From assembly GCF_018263905.1 (NCBI RefSeq), contig NZ_JAAFZU010000027.1:19268-83267 (forward strand): 64,000 nt of DNA, written 5' to 3'. The notes beneath the pieces are model-generated. The model had not been told where the DNA came from, did not search any database, and saw only the letters and a program-made list of their open reading frames with translations. Shown one piece after another: positions 23,867 through 33,980 of the stretch. A program made the position numbers and the translations under genes. Position 1 is the stretch's first letter. Each line of letters begins with the position of its first letter. The stretch comes from Loktanella sp. SALINAS62. Its GTDB lineage: Bacteria; Pseudomonadota; Alphaproteobacteria; Rhodobacterales; Rhodobacteraceae.

Positions 23867-25189
23867 ATGCCACAGACCATCGGGGAACGGCGATACGTCA
23901 AGCAGGCGACGCGTACGACAACAGCCGATGCCTGTGACGTGCATGCAACCGTCCAGCGGATGCTGTCAGAGATCGAAACAGGCGGCGACGCCGCGGCACT
24001 GGATTATGCCCGCAAGCTGGATGGCTACAACGGCGCGCTGATCCTGTCGCGCGCGCAGATCGACGCCGCCTGCGCCGCCGTGCCGCAACGGCTGAAGGAC
24101 GACATCCTGTTCGCTCAGGACAATGTGCGCCGCTTTGCACAAGCCCAGAAGGCATCGCTGACCGACGTGGCGTTCGAAATGGAACCGGGCCTGATGGTCG
24201 GGCAGAAAACGATCCCTGTCGACACCGCCGGTTGCTATGTGCCCGGCGGCAGGTTCAGCCATGTCGCCAGCGCCATCATGACCGTCACGACCGCATCCGT
24301 CGCCGGGTGCAAACGCGTCATTGCCTGTTCGCCACCGCGCCCAGAGACGGGCATACCCCCCGCCATTGTGTATGCCGCCCATATCAGCGGGGCGGATACC
24401 ATCGTAGCGATGGGCGGCGTTCAGGCTGTTGCATCCATGGCATTCGGGCTGTTCGGGCTGCCGCGCGCCAATATCCTTGTCGGTCCCGGCAACCAGTATG
24501 TGGCAGAGGCGAAACGCATCCTGTACGGTCGCGTCGGCATCGACATGGTGGCGGGGCCGACGGACAGCCTGATCCTGGCCGACGCGACAGCCGACCCGTT
24601 CATCGTGGCGACCGATCTTGTGTCGCAGGCCGAACATGGCTGGAATTCTCCGGTGTGGCTGGTGACGGACGATGCGGCGCTGGCAGCCACCGTCATGTCA
24701 CTGGTGCCCGACCTGATCGCGGCCCTGCCCCAGCCCAACCGCGCCAGCGCAGAAGCCGCATGGCGCGATTTCGCAGAGGTCGTTCTGTGCCCCGACCGCG
24801 ACGACATGGTCGCCTGTTCAGACGCCTATGCGCCCGAACACCTGACCGTGCAGGCCGCCGATCTGGATTGGTGGCTGGACCGTCTGACCTGCTATGGATC
24901 GCTGTTTCTGGGTGAAGAAACCACCGTCGCATTCGGTGACAAGGCGACCGGCACCAACCACGTGCTGCCGACATCTGGTGCCGCAGCCTATACCGGTGGG
25001 CTCAGCGTGCATAAATATATGCGTGTCGTCACATGGCAAAGATCAACACCCGCAGGCGCACGCCGCGTCGCACAGGCGACCGCCCGCATTTCCCGGCTGG
25101 AAGGCATGGAAGGCCACGCGCGGGCCGCCGATGCGCGGTTGGCCAAGTATTTTCCGCACGAAACCTTTGATCTGTCCGCCGACGGCTGA
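23867..25189 (+). CDS. hpsN: HisD-like dehydrogenase, probably sulfopropanediol dehydrogenase
   Basis: A 440-residue member of the histidinol dehydrogenase family. It has VDTAGCYVPGGRFSHVASAI, GGVQAVASMAFG and VGPGNQYVAEAKR (NAD region). DLVSQAEHGWNSP carries the Gln/His zinc-site residues, and HVLPTSGAAAYTGGLSVHKY the later His. It is not in a his operon. It is followed by comD and comE, so the better call is the HpsN branch, which oxidises 2,3-dihydroxypropane-1-sulfonate to sulfolactate with NAD. Direct action on sulfolactate would fit the next step better and cannot be excluded. The comD gene starts 26 bases downstream. Confidence 0.78.
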   Translation: MPQTIGERRYVKQATRTTTADACDVHATVQRMLSEIETGGDAAALDYARKLDGYNGALILSRAQIDAACAAVPQRLKDDILFAQDNVRRFAQAQKASLTDVAFEMEPGLMVGQKTIPVDTAGCYVPGGRFSHVASAIMTVTTASVAGCKRVIACSPPRPETGIPPAIVYAAHISGADTIVAMGGVQAVASMAFGLFGLPRANILVGPGNQYVAEAKRILYGRVGIDMVAGPTDSLILADATADPFIVATDLVSQAEHGWNSPVWLVTDDAALAATVMSLVPDLIAALPQPNRASAEAAWRDFAEVVLCPDRDDMVACSDAYAPEHLTVQAADLDWWLDRLTCYGSLFLGEETTVAFGDKATGTNHVLPTSGAAAYTGGLSVHKYMRVVTWQRSTPAGARRVAQATARISRLEGMEGHARAADARLAKYFPHETFDLSADG

Positions 25190-25215
25190 CATCCCCTTAT
25201 GAAAGGCAAGGCTGC

Positions 25216-25722
25216 ATGACTATCGACACGCGGATCGTGAATGATCTGATCGCCAACGAGATCGGTTTCGTCACGACCGTCCCGTGCAAACAATTGGCTG
25301 GCGTGATCGCGGAACTGGATCGCCGCGACGACATCCTGCATGTCCCGTCCAACAAGGAAGACGAAGGCATGGGATTGTGCGCAGGGGCATGGATGGGCGG
25401 TAAACGGTCCGCGATCATCATGCAGAACACCGCGATCGGCGTGACGATCAACACGCTGGCGACGCTGATCCAGTATTACCGCATGCCGCTGCCGATGCTG
25501 ATTTCATATCGCGGCGAATTGCGCGAACCCGTCGCCTGTCAGGTGGAAATGGCGGTCCATACCAAAGCACTGCTCGCCCAGTTGCATATCCCGACCTATC
25601 ATTTTCACCGCCAGTCGGACGTGGACGAGTTCGACGCGATCCTGAAATATACCTTTATGTGCAACAAGCCCGTTGCGATCCTGACCGACGCCACATTCTG
25701 GGGAGGCTACGGCGACCAATGA
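25216..25722 (+). CDS. comD: Sulfopyruvate decarboxylase, alpha subunit
   Basis: A 168-residue protein equal to the N-terminal (Pyr-binding) TPP domain: GFVTTVPCKQLAGVIAEL, then PSNKEDEGMGLCAGAWMGGK with the TPP-activating Glu, and IMQNTAIGVTINTLATL. Length and split organisation match ComD. With ComE it decarboxylates sulfopyruvate to sulfoacetaldehyde. Its stop overlaps the comE start (ATGA), as expected for a 1:1 complex. Phosphonopyruvate decarboxylase is a close relative and remains possible, but the HpsN-like neighbour favours sulfonate use. Confidence 0.85.
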   Translation: MTIDTRIVNDLIANEIGFVTTVPCKQLAGVIAELDRRDDILHVPSNKEDEGMGLCAGAWMGGKRSAIIMQNTAIGVTINTLATLIQYYRMPLPMLISYRGELREPVACQVEMAVHTKALLAQLHIPTYHFHRQSDVDEFDAILKYTFMCNKPVAILTDATFWGGYGDQ

Positions 25723-26273
25723 TCCGTTCTGAAATCCTACGCGATATCGCCCCGATCCTGCGCGACCATCTGGTCGTCTGCAACATCGGCATTCCCAGTC
25801 AGGAATTGCACGCCATCGACGACCAGCCCAGCAATTTCTACATGCTGGGCACCATGGGTCTGGCGTCGTCGATCGGCCTTGGGCTGGCGTTGGCACAGCC
25901 CAAACCGGTGATCGTGATTGACGGCGACGGGTCGGTGTTGACCAATCTGGGCACGCTGGCGACCATCGGGAACGTGGATGCGCCGGGCTATATCCTGATG
26001 ATCATCGACAACGGGTCATATGGGTCCACCGGGGATCAGCCGACCTATGCTGGGATGCGGACATCGCTTGCGGACGTGGCGCGCGCCTGTGGCACTGAAC
26101 GCGTGATCCAGTGTCAGGACCGCGACACCGGGGCGGTCCTGACAGATGCGCTGGCGGCGGGCGAAAAGACCGTGATCGTGGTCAAATGCGACAGCGGCAA
26201 CGCCAAGATGCCGGTCATCACGATGGACCCGGTGACGATCCGCGACCGGTTCATGGCAGCTGTGCGCGCCTAG
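25719..26273 (+). CDS. comE: Sulfopyruvate decarboxylase, beta subunit
   Basis: A 184-residue TPP-binding domain. MLGTMGLASSIGLGLAL is followed by VIDGDGSVLTNLGTLATI and MIIDNGSYGSTGDQPTY, together the GDG...N motif for the Mg-diphosphate. It pairs with the comD product. ATG 25719 sits inside the comD stop. The sulfoacetaldehyde made would need Xsc (acetyltransferase), which is not in this window. It is convergent with the RND gene, with one base between stops. Confidence 0.87.
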   Translation: MIRSEILRDIAPILRDHLVVCNIGIPSQELHAIDDQPSNFYMLGTMGLASSIGLGLALAQPKPVIVIDGDGSVLTNLGTLATIGNVDAPGYILMIIDNGSYGSTGDQPTYAGMRTSLADVARACGTERVIQCQDRDTGAVLTDALAAGEKTVIVVKCDSGNAKMPVITMDPVTIRDRFMAAVRA

Positions 26274-26274
26274 A

Positions 26275-29200
26275 TCAGGCGCGCGCCTCTTGCGGGGCGC
26301 GGTCGATATCGTCCTGTTCCGCGTCCTCGCGGCCCCAGAACACGCCTTTCTGTCGTTCGCCTGCCCGTTCAAGCAATGCATAAAGCGCGGGCACAATCAG
26401 GATGCCCAGCAGGGTCGCCACAGTCATGCCACCGACCGCCGCCACACCGATGGCATTGCGCGCACCCGCCCCCGCCCCGGTTGCGAACACCAGTGGCAAC
26501 AGCCCCAGAATGAACGACAGCGCCGTCATGATGACCGCACGATACCGCTGGCGCGCGGCAAGGATCGCGGCTTCGGTGATTGGCAGGCCTTCGGCGTGGC
26601 GGGCGGATGCGAATTCGACGATCAGGATGGCATTCTTGGCCGCCAGCCCAATCAGCATGACCATGCCGATCTGGGCATAGACGTTGGACGAATAACCGAA
26701 CGCCAGCAGTGCCGTCGTCGCACCCGCCGCCGCCACCAGCACTGACAGCATGACCGCCAGCGGGCGCAGCCAGCTTTCGAATTGGCCGACAAGGAACAGG
26801 TAGGCAAAGACAAAGGCCAGACCAAAGGCGATGAACGTCACGTTGCCAGCCTCTTGCTGCTGCAGGCTGGCACCGCTGAACTGATAGGAATAGCCGTTCG
26901 GCAAAACCTCTGCCGCGACGTCCTCCAGCGCTTGCAAGGCCTCTCCTGTGGCATAGCCTTGGGCGGGGCTGCCCGACACGCTGGCGGCAGTGAACAGGTT
27001 GAACCGGGGCAAAATGTAGGGACCGAACCGGGTTTCCAGATCAGCCACGGTGCTGATCGGCACAGATTCTCCCGCCGCGTTCTGCACCCGGATGTCCAGA
27101 ATGTCGGCAGGTTCGCTGCGGAACGGCGCATCGGCCTGAATCCGCACCTGATAGACTCGCCCCTGATAGACGAACTGGTTGACGAATCCCGCCCCCAGCG
27201 TTTGGCCCAGCGTGTCGTAGATGTCGGCCACCGTCAGCCCCAGCGCCTGCGCGCGGTCGCGGTCCACATCCACAAAGATGCGCGGCGTGCCCGCACTGAA
27301 ACTGGTGCGCGCGCCTGTAATTTCGGGCCGCTGGTTGGCCGCGTTGACAAAGGATCGCGCAACCTGTGCCACTTCGGTCGGATCCTGCCCCTGAGTCGCC
27401 AAAATCTCGAACGAGAAGCCCCCGACGCTGCCAGCACCGGGAATCGCAGGCGGCGGAAATGCGGTGATCTGTGCGCCGGGAATGCGCGCAAACTGCGCGT
27501 TCAACTGGCCCAGAATCTGGAACACGGGCGGGCGTTCACCCCACGGGGTCAGGGTGACAATCGCAATCCCGACGCTGGACCGCGATCCCCCCAGAAAGCT
27601 GAAGCCAGCCACCTGAATGACGTTTTCGACCCCGTCCGTGCCATCAATGATATCCCCGATCTCGCGCATGGTTTCGGTCGTGCGCTGCAACGATGCGCCG
27701 TCAGGCAGCGAGACATCGACAAGGATCGATCCCTGATCTTCTGGCGGCACAAGCTCGTTGGGCAGGTTGGTGTAGCTGAACCATGCAATCGCGATGCCAG
27801 TGCCCAGCGCGGCCAGCGTCAGCACCCCCTTGGTCACGAAAAAACGCACGACGCGGGCGTATCCGTTACGCGCCTTGTCCAGCCCCCAGTTGAACGCCTG
27901 AAAAAACCAGCCCCGCTGTTTTGGTTTTTGCAGCATCGCCGCGCAAAGGGCAGGCGTCAGTGTCAGGGCGACGACCGACGACAGCACGATGGAAATCGAC
28001 AGCGACAACCCGAACTGGCGGTAAAGCTGCCCTGTCAGACCGGGCAAAAATGCGGTCGGCAGAAACACAGCCAGCAAAACAAGCGTCGTGGAAATGATCG
28101 GCCCGGTGATCTGGCCCATCGACTTGATCGCGGCCTCTTGGCCGATCAGGTCGTCTTCTTCGATCACGCGGCGGGTGTTTTCGACGACAAGGATCGCATC
28201 GTCCACGACGATGCCGATGGCCAGAATCAGGGCCAGCAAGGTGATGACATTGATCGAAAACCCGATCAGCAACAAAAAGGCGAAGGTGCCGGTCAGCGAT
28301 ACCGGAATGGCGATCAGTGGGATGATCGTCGCGCGCACCCCTTGGAGGAACATGAACACCACGCCGACGATGATTGCCGCCGTCAGGGCCAGTGTTTTCA
28401 GAATCTCTTGCAGCGTGACGCGGACATAGGCGGTGGTGTCATAGACAACATCATAAGTCAGGCCAGCGGGGAATGACGGTTCCAGCCGTTCCAGTTCGTC
28501 CCGGATCTGGTTGACGGTCTGGATCGCGTTCGCACCGGGCGCTTGATTCACCTGCATCGTCAGGCTTTCGCGGTCGCCCAGATAGGAATTGGATGCATAG
28601 TCCTGACTGCCCAGTTCGACCCGCGCCACATCCCCGACCCGCACCAGACCGCCCGCATCGCCCGACCGGATCACGATATCCCTGAACGCCTGCGGATCGG
28701 ACAGCCGACCCTGCGCCGTCACGGTATAGACCAGCGCCTGCCCATCCACTGCAGGCGCGCCGCCGACCTGCCCCAGCGCAGCGGCAAGGTTCTGGGACCG
28801 GATGGCGTTCGCCACGTCGGACGCAGAAATGTTGAACGCAGCCAGCTTGTTCGGGTCGGTCCAGATGCGGATTGCATAATTCGACGGCCCCAGCACCTGC
28901 GCGTTGCCCACACCGTCGATCCGTTGCACGGCAGTCGTAAGGTTGGTGGACACGTAGCCCGCCGCCTCGATCAGCGAAAGCGGCCCGCCGTCATCGACCG
29001 GAAAGGCCACGGCCAGCAGGAAGCTGGGCGATTGCGTGGTGACGGTCACGCCCTGATCGACCACGGATGTCGGCAGTTGCGGTGTTGCCAGTTGCACCCG
29101 GTTCGACACGTTGACCTGCGCAATGTCGGGATCGGTGCCGATGGCAAAGGTGATCGACAGCGAATAGGTCCCCTGATTGGACGATGACGACGACATATAG

Positions 29201-29430
29201 GTCATGCCTTCGACCCCGTTGATCGCACGTTCAAGCGGCGCACCCACGGTTTCGGCCAATACGGTGGAATCGGCGCCGGGATAGGACGCGCTGACGCTGA
29301 TCGTCGGCGGCGAGATGTCGGGATATTGCGTGACCGGCAGGGCAAAGATCGACAGCGCGCCCGCGATGACGATGACCAGACTGATGACTGCTGCCAGACG
29401 GGGCCGCCGGATGAACGCGGCAGAGATCAT
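26275..29430 (-). CDS. RND efflux pump inner-membrane transporter (AcrB/HAE1 type)
   Basis: A 1051-residue AcrB-type proton antiporter with the usual 12 membrane helices and two large periplasmic loops. The N-terminus FIRRPRLAAVISLVIVIAG is helix 1. GIVVDDAILVVENTRR in TM4 gives the two proton-relay Asp, and GLAAKNAILIVEFA in TM10 gives the Lys, so the relay is intact. It exports hydrophobic compounds with the adaptor encoded just upstream (ATGA overlap). No TolC-type outer membrane gene or TetR regulator is adjacent. Confidence 0.95.
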   Translation of the reverse strand: MISAAFIRRPRLAAVISLVIVIAGALSIFALPVTQYPDISPPTISVSASYPGADSTVLAETVGAPLERAINGVEGMTYMSSSSSNQGTYSLSITFAIGTDPDIAQVNVSNRVQLATPQLPTSVVDQGVTVTTQSPSFLLAVAFPVDDGGPLSLIEAAGYVSTNLTTAVQRIDGVGNAQVLGPSNYAIRIWTDPNKLAAFNISASDVANAIRSQNLAAALGQVGGAPAVDGQALVYTVTAQGRLSDPQAFRDIVIRSGDAGGLVRVGDVARVELGSQDYASNSYLGDRESLTMQVNQAPGANAIQTVNQIRDELERLEPSFPAGLTYDVVYDTTAYVRVTLQEILKTLALTAAIIVGVVFMFLQGVRATIIPLIAIPVSLTGTFAFLLLIGFSINVITLLALILAIGIVVDDAILVVENTRRVIEEDDLIGQEAAIKSMGQITGPIISTTLVLLAVFLPTAFLPGLTGQLYRQFGLSLSISIVLSSVVALTLTPALCAAMLQKPKQRGWFFQAFNWGLDKARNGYARVVRFFVTKGVLTLAALGTGIAIAWFSYTNLPNELVPPEDQGSILVDVSLPDGASLQRTTETMREIGDIIDGTDGVENVIQVAGFSFLGGSRSSVGIAIVTLTPWGERPPVFQILGQLNAQFARIPGAQITAFPPPAIPGAGSVGGFSFEILATQGQDPTEVAQVARSFVNAANQRPEITGARTSFSAGTPRIFVDVDRDRAQALGLTVADIYDTLGQTLGAGFVNQFVYQGRVYQVRIQADAPFRSEPADILDIRVQNAAGESVPISTVADLETRFGPYILPRFNLFTAASVSGSPAQGYATGEALQALEDVAAEVLPNGYSYQFSGASLQQQEAGNVTFIAFGLAFVFAYLFLVGQFESWLRPLAVMLSVLVAAAGATTALLAFGYSSNVYAQIGMVMLIGLAAKNAILIVEFASARHAEGLPITEAAILAARQRYRAVIMTALSFILGLLPLVFATGAGAGARNAIGVAAVGGMTVATLLGILIVPALYALLERAGERQKGVFWGREDAEQDDIDRAPQEARA

Positions 29431-30755
29431 TCGCCCGCGCCCCCGGCACCGTTTCCGGCACCGTCCGGCGCGGCTGCATCGCTGCGCGGATCGACGGTCT
29501 GACCGTCCTGTAGCTGCGACGCACCGCGCACAATGACCCGTGCGCCGCCGTCCAGCCCGCTTATCACCGCAGTCATGCCGGGGGTGTCGGTCGCAGTTGT
29601 CTGAACTGTTGCGCGTCGTACCGTGTCGTCGTCCTGCAGCACCCAGACAGACGTGCCGTCGCGGTCAAGCTGCAAGGCAGATTGCGGTATCGCGGGATAT
29701 ATCGGCGGATTGGCTTCGGTGACATGCAGGGTCACGTTCTGGTTGGGTAACAACAGGCTGTCGGGATTGGCGAAACGCACCCGGACCTCGACCGACCCGG
29801 TGGTCGCATCGACGCTGTTGCCGATGAAGTCGAAATCGCCCTCGGTCGCATAGGCCGATCCGTCAGGCAGGCGCAGCGTCAGGTCATAGTTCCGCACTTT
29901 CAGGGGTTCGGCATCGGACTCTGCCGGGGCGTCCCCCGATGGCGAAACAGGCGCCGTGTCACTGCCGCCAATGCCCAGCCGCCGCCATGTCGCCAGCCGT
30001 GTCTCACCCAAGGCAAAAACGCCCCAGATCGGGTCAAGCTGCACCAGTTCCGCCAAAGGGCCGCTGGACGCGGTGACATAATTGCCCCGTGTCAGGTTCG
30101 GGGCAGACATACGCCCGTCGATGGGCGCCAAAATCGTGGTGTAGTCGACATTCAGTTGCGCGCGGTCGACCGCGGCATCGGCCTGCAACCGCATGCCACG
30201 GGCGGCCTGAAAAGCGGCACGCGCATCGTCCAGCATGGACTGACTGACGGTGCCGCTTTCGCGCAGCTCTTGGTTGCGGGCAAGGGCGCGTTCGGCTTCG
30301 ACCTCTTGCGCCTGCGCGCTTTCCAGTTCGGCCTGCGCGGCGCGCAGTTCAGCCTGATACGGTGCGGGATCGATCTGGAACAGGGTATCGCCTGCTTGCA
30401 CGTTTTGCCCGCCTTCAAAATCGACGGCGTCGATAAAACCCGGCACACGTGTCACCAGCGACACCTGCTCGATTGGCGCAATTCGCCCGATAAAACTGAA
30501 ACTGTCCCCGACAGGCCGCATGTCCGCTGTCGTGAAAACGACCGCCGGTGGTGGCTGCTGTTCGGATTGGTCTTGTTCCTGCGGACGGCCAAGGAACGAC
30601 AGAAACCCGGGCAATTCGACCGTGCCGATCAGCGGCAGGTCGATCACGGACGGCGCATCACCAGACCCGCCCTGTCCCTGCTGGGCCGCGCCCGGCTGTG
30701 CATTCATCACAATCAGAACCACCAAAACCGGCAGGCCAGTCGTCAGACGCCACAT
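29427..30755 (-). CDS. RND efflux periplasmic adaptor subunit (AcrA type)
   Basis: A 442-residue membrane-fusion protein. The signal peptide MWRLTTGLPVLVVLIVMNA runs through about PGAAQ. The biotinyl-lipoyl half VDFEGGQNVQAGDTLFQID precedes a coiled-coil hairpin of alternating Ala/Glu/Gln (about 130-195). YTTILAPIDGRMSAPNLTRG and a beta-barrel follow. A Gln/Gly/Asp/Pro-rich linker precedes the adaptor (about 25-75). An Ala/Pro/Ser-rich insertion at about 275-290 and a Gly/Ala-rich tail are unusual but not disruptive. It links the pump to an outer membrane channel. Confidence 0.93.
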   Translation of the reverse strand: MWRLTTGLPVLVVLIVMNAQPGAAQQGQGGSGDAPSVIDLPLIGTVELPGFLSFLGRPQEQDQSEQQPPPAVVFTTADMRPVGDSFSFIGRIAPIEQVSLVTRVPGFIDAVDFEGGQNVQAGDTLFQIDPAPYQAELRAAQAELESAQAQEVEAERALARNQELRESGTVSQSMLDDARAAFQAARGMRLQADAAVDRAQLNVDYTTILAPIDGRMSAPNLTRGNYVTASSGPLAELVQLDPIWGVFALGETRLATWRRLGIGGSDTAPVSPSGDAPAESDAEPLKVRNYDLTLRLPDGSAYATEGDFDFIGNSVDATTGSVEVRVRFANPDSLLLPNQNVTLHVTEANPPIYPAIPQSALQLDRDGTSVWVLQDDDTVRRATVQTTATDTPGMTAVISGLDGGARVIVRGASQLQDGQTVDPRSDAAAPDGAGNGAGGAGE

Positions 30756-30859
30756 GTCAATAAAACTTTCGCAACTTCAATGTAGGACAGCTAGGTCGCG
30801 CGTTCCATCCGTCGAGCGAACATCCAGCAAGCCGTAGCAATCGCGGGCGCTGCAGTCTG

Positions 30860-32131
30860 TCAGGACAGGGACGCGTGCCGGTCCAGCCGCCCTGACGCCA
30901 GTGCCGACAGCGCGACCATCACGGTGGCCGTGCTCAGCATCAGCGACAGACCACCGACCTGATAGGTCAGTCCTGACAAAACCGTCCCCAGCAACCGCCC
31001 GGCAGCGTTTGCCATGTAGTAAAAACCGACGTCCATGGTCACACGTTCTGCCTTTGTGAAGGCCAAAATCAAGTAGGAATGCAACGCGGAATTGATTGCG
31101 AAAATCGCGCCAAACACCAGCAACCCCGCGACCAGCGTGACGGTCAGCCATGCCTGTGGCTGGGGCGATAGCAGCGCCGCGACGGTCAGTAGGGCGGGCA
31201 CAACAGCCAGCACCCATGCCAGACGGCTGGCCGCAGCCACCAGCACCGGCGTTGGTCGCGTCGCGGCCCGCAGCACGCGTGGCGCAGCCCCCTGCACAGC
31301 GCCATAAAGGATCGTCCAGACCGCCATGAAGCTGCCGATCAGGAAAAATGCGGTGCGGTTGCTTTCGGGCGTGCCGTCCGACAGCACGCTGTAAAAATAG
31401 ATCGGGACGCCCACGACGAACCAGATATCCCGCGCGCTGAACAGGAATACCCGCGCGCCCGACAACCAGTTGACGTTGGGGTCGTCGGAAAACACCTCTG
31501 AAAACTTAGCGCCCTTGCGGCCCTGCGGCAAACCCGGCGGCATCGCAACAACCACGGCAATCAGGATCACCGCAAGGATCGCCGCCATCCCCAGCACGGC
31601 CCAGACGAAACCGAGTGTTGCAAGCAGGCCCGCGCCAAGCAAAAAGCCAAACCCTTTGACCGCATTTTTCGACCCGGTCAGCAGCGCCACCCAGCGAAAC
31701 AGGCCACCCGCAGTTGCCGGGGCCAGCAGTTTCACCGCCGATTTGGATGACATCTTGGCAAGATCCTTTGCAACGCCGCTCGCACCTTGCACGACCATGA
31801 CATATGCGACCGACACGCCGATGGTCCACGCAGGATCAAGCTGCGCCAAAACCAAAAGGGCGATTACCTGCAACCCAAGTCCCGCATATAGCGTCGCCGT
31901 CAGGCCGAACCGCGCCGCGATCCATCCCGCGCACAGGTTCGTCACCATCCCCGCAAGTTCGTACAACACGAAAAGATAAGCCAACTGTACCGGCGAAAAG
32001 CCAAGCGTATGAAAGTGCAGCAGCACCAGCATCCGCAACGCGCCATCGGTCAACATGAATGCCCAATAGGCCGCCGTGACAGCGACATAGGCCGACAGCC
32101 CCTTTGGCCGCTGTGCGTCGGTTTGGGTCAC
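30860..32131 (-). CDS. arsJ: ArsJ organoarsenical efflux permease (MFS)
   Basis: A 423-residue MFS-type membrane protein with about 12 hydrophobic segments, starting at GTG inside the GAPDH stop (GTGA). [20 protein letters not shown] and [20 protein letters not shown] are characteristic of ArsJ. It exports 1-arseno-3-phosphoglycerate, made by the adjacent GAPDH from arsenate; the product breaks down outside the cell, so the pair confers arsenate resistance. It is the last gene of the arsR-C/GAPDH/arsJ operon. Confidence 0.93.
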   Translation of the reverse strand: MTQTDAQRPKGLSAYVAVTAAYWAFMLTDGALRMLVLLHFHTLGFSPVQLAYLFVLYELAGMVTNLCAGWIAARFGLTATLYAGLGLQVIALLVLAQLDPAWTIGVSVAYVMVVQGASGVAKDLAKMSSKSAVKLLAPATAGGLFRWVALLTGSKNAVKGFGFLLGAGLLATLGFVWAVLGMAAILAVILIAVVVAMPPGLPQGRKGAKFSEVFSDDPNVNWLSGARVFLFSARDIWFVVGVPIYFYSVLSDGTPESNRTAFFLIGSFMAVWTILYGAVQGAAPRVLRAATRPTPVLVAAASRLAWVLAVVPALLTVAALLSPQPQAWLTVTLVAGLLVFGAIFAINSALHSYLILAFTKAERVTMDVGFYYMANAAGRLLGTVLSGLTYQVGGLSLMLSTATVMVALSALASGRLDRHASLS

Positions 32132-33126
32132 AACGCTGCACCCACCATCAGCGCGACATCGACCAGCCGATGTGCATAGCCCATTTCATTGTCATACCAC
32201 GCGTAGATTTTGACCTGTGTGCCGTTCACCACCATCGTCGACGGGGCATCAACGATGCCGGATCGCGTGTCGTTGGTGTAATCGGCAGAGACCAGCGGGC
32301 GTTCCTCATATCCCAAAATACCCTTTAACGGGCCTTCGGCAGCGGCTTTGAACAGGGCGTTGACCTCTTCTGGCGTGGTGTCGCGCATGACTTCGAACAC
32401 GCAATCTGTCAGCGATGCGTTCAGTAGTGGCACCCGCACGGCATGACCATTCAGACGGCCCGTCAGTTCGGGATAGATCAGCGTGATTGCCGTGGCACTG
32501 CCCGTGGTCGTCGGCACCAGCGAATTCAGCGCGGACCGTGCGCGGCGCAGATCCTTTGCCGGGCGGTCAACGATGGTCTGGGTGTTGGTCACGTCATGGA
32601 TTGTCGTGATCGACCCGTGTTTGATCGTCAGGTTTTCGTGGATGACCTTGACCACGGGGGCCAGACAATTGGTGGTGCAACTGGCCGCCGTGATGATCCG
32701 GTGACGTGTAGGATCATAGATGTCGTGGTTCACGCCAAAGACAATGTTGGCCGCATCGCCGTCCTTGACCGGGGCGGACACCACGACCTTACTCACGCCC
32801 GCCGCGAAATAGGGCGCGAGCTTTGCTTCCGTTTTGAAAACGCCCGTGCAGTCGATCACCACATCAACGCCGTCCAGCGGCAGGTCGTTCAAATCCGCGG
32901 TGCCAATGAACGGAATACGTTGACCATCAACCGTGACGCTGTCCGCATCGGATGAAAACGCAGCATCCCACCGGCCGTGCACCGTGTCGAATTCCAGCAG
33001 ATGCGCGTGCATCGCCGCATCCCCCACCGCATCGTTGATCCATGCGATCCTGGCCCCCTTGGCCAGCAGCGGTTTCAACGCAAGCTTTCCGATCCGGCCA
33101 AGGCCATTGACAGCGTAGATAGTCAT
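32128..33126 (-). CDS. ArsJ-associated glyceraldehyde-3-phosphate dehydrogenase
   Basis: A 332-residue GAPDH. The NAD loop is [13 protein letters not shown]. The catalytic Cys lies in [14 protein letters not shown], and the active-site His region is [14 protein letters not shown]. The C-terminal [14 protein letters not shown] segment is canonical. Its operon position between arsR-C and arsJ marks it as the arsenate-using paralogue that forms 1-arseno-3-phosphoglycerate, rather than the glycolytic gapA. Both ends overlap neighbours by 4 bases, implying coupled synthesis. Confidence 0.93.
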   Translation of the reverse strand: MTIYAVNGLGRIGKLALKPLLAKGARIAWINDAVGDAAMHAHLLEFDTVHGRWDAAFSSDADSVTVDGQRIPFIGTADLNDLPLDGVDVVIDCTGVFKTEAKLAPYFAAGVSKVVVSAPVKDGDAANIVFGVNHDIYDPTRHRIITAASCTTNCLAPVVKVIHENLTIKHGSITTIHDVTNTQTIVDRPAKDLRRARSALNSLVPTTTGSATAITLIYPELTGRLNGHAVRVPLLNASLTDCVFEVMRDTTPEEVNALFKAAAEGPLKGILGYEERPLVSADYTNDTRSGIVDAPSTMVVNGTQVKIYAWYDNEMGYAHRLVDVALMVGAAL

Positions 33127-33947
33127 ATCATTTTCCCGGCGAATTCACGACCGATGTCATCGACCGCATGTTGCATTGAAATCCGGTTCAGCGCGGCCAG
33201 CGGCAAAGCCACGAATGTTTCAATCCGGCGGTGGATCGCGGCAAAGGCCTGCTGAAACGCCAATGCATTCAGCGCATCGGTACCATCCGCCGTAGCGGGA
33301 TCGGGAATGCCCCAATGCGCGCTCACGGGCTGCCCGATCCATGCAGGGCAATCTTCGTTCGCGGCCTGATCGCAGACCGTAAACACGAAATCGAACTGTT
33401 TGGGATCGTCGCCCCGATATGTCGATACCGACTTGGACCGCAAAAGCGACAGGTCATGTCCCTTTTGCTGCAACAGCATCAGCGCCTTGGGGTGTATTTC
33501 AGCCTGCGGATGTGTCCCAGCAGAGAAGGTATCAAAGCGGTCACCAGCGATGTCGCGCATAATCGATTCCGCAAATATCGACCGGGCTGAATTGCGGGTG
33601 CATACGAACAGGACGGAATACTTAGGCGGCGCGATGTCCAACGGTCTGTCGGCAAAGGCAGTGGCGCACAGGTCTGGCCTGCCGCGGCAACAATCACTCC
33701 ACATAAAATCGAATGTGGCGCGCGTCGCATCCATGTTCACGCCATAGCGCAGGGATGTGCCCACGCGTTCCTGCGTGATCAAACCCACCTGCATCAGGGT
33801 GCGCACATAGGTCGACAGGGTGTTCGGCTTGATATCCAGCGCCGTCGCCAGATGGGTGGCGGGAACCCGGTCGGGATACCGCCGCATCAACAGGCGAAAC
33901 AGGGCCATCCGCTGCGGATGACCCAGTATTGCAAAGCGTTCCGTCAT
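33123..33947 (-). CDS. ArsR repressor fused to thioredoxin-type arsenate reductase
   Basis: A 274-residue fusion. Residues 1-95 form an ArsR winged helix ([16 protein letters not shown] recognition region). It ends with vicinal Cys86-Cys87 and Cys94, a CC...C As(III)-sensing arrangement like that of Acidithiobacillus-type ArsR. Residues 110-250 form a low-molecular-weight-phosphatase-fold Ars[13 protein letters not shown] holds Cys116 and Arg122 of the CX5R loop, and [15 protein letters not shown] the resolving Cys pair used by thioredoxin-coupled reductases. I prefer ATG 33947 over 33959: GGA lies upstream of it, and the operator-like repeat then falls outside the gene. It senses arsenite and also reduces arsenate. 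Confidence 0.9.
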   Translation of the reverse strand: MTERFAILGHPQRMALFRLLMRRYPDRVPATHLATALDIKPNTLSTYVRTLMQVGLITQERVGTSLRYGVNMDATRATFDFMWSDCCRGRPDLCATAFADRPLDIAPPKYSVLFVCTRNSARSIFAESIMRDIAGDRFDTFSAGTHPQAEIHPKALMLLQQKGHDLSLLRSKSVSTYRGDDPKQFDFVFTVCDQAANEDCPAWIGQPVSAHWGIPDPATADGTDALNALAFQQAFAAIHRRIETFVALPLAALNRISMQHAVDDIGREFAGKMI

Positions 33948-33958
33948 TATTTGTTCCA

Positions 33959-33980
33959 TAATTCATGTATTATTGAATTA
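33959..33980. promoter_or_regulatory. Probable ArsR operator
   Basis: TAATTCA (33959-33965) and TGAATTA (33974-33980) form a perfect 7-bp inverted repeat with an 8-base A/T-rich centre. It is 11 bases upstream of the preferred arsR-C start, where an ArsR dimer would block transcription. The symmetry is seen directly; binding by this ArsR is inferred. Confidence 0.6.

Noticed and set aside
23867-25189. Biosynthetic histidinol dehydrogenase (hisD)
   Set aside because: No other his gene is near, and comD/comE follow directly; the HpsN-type branch is more consistent.
26782-28476. Long open frame (564 codons) antisense to the RND pump
   Set aside because: Composition is rich in Arg, Gln, His and Asp, as expected for the reverse of membrane-protein codons. 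No domain is seen, and the pump gene is intact.
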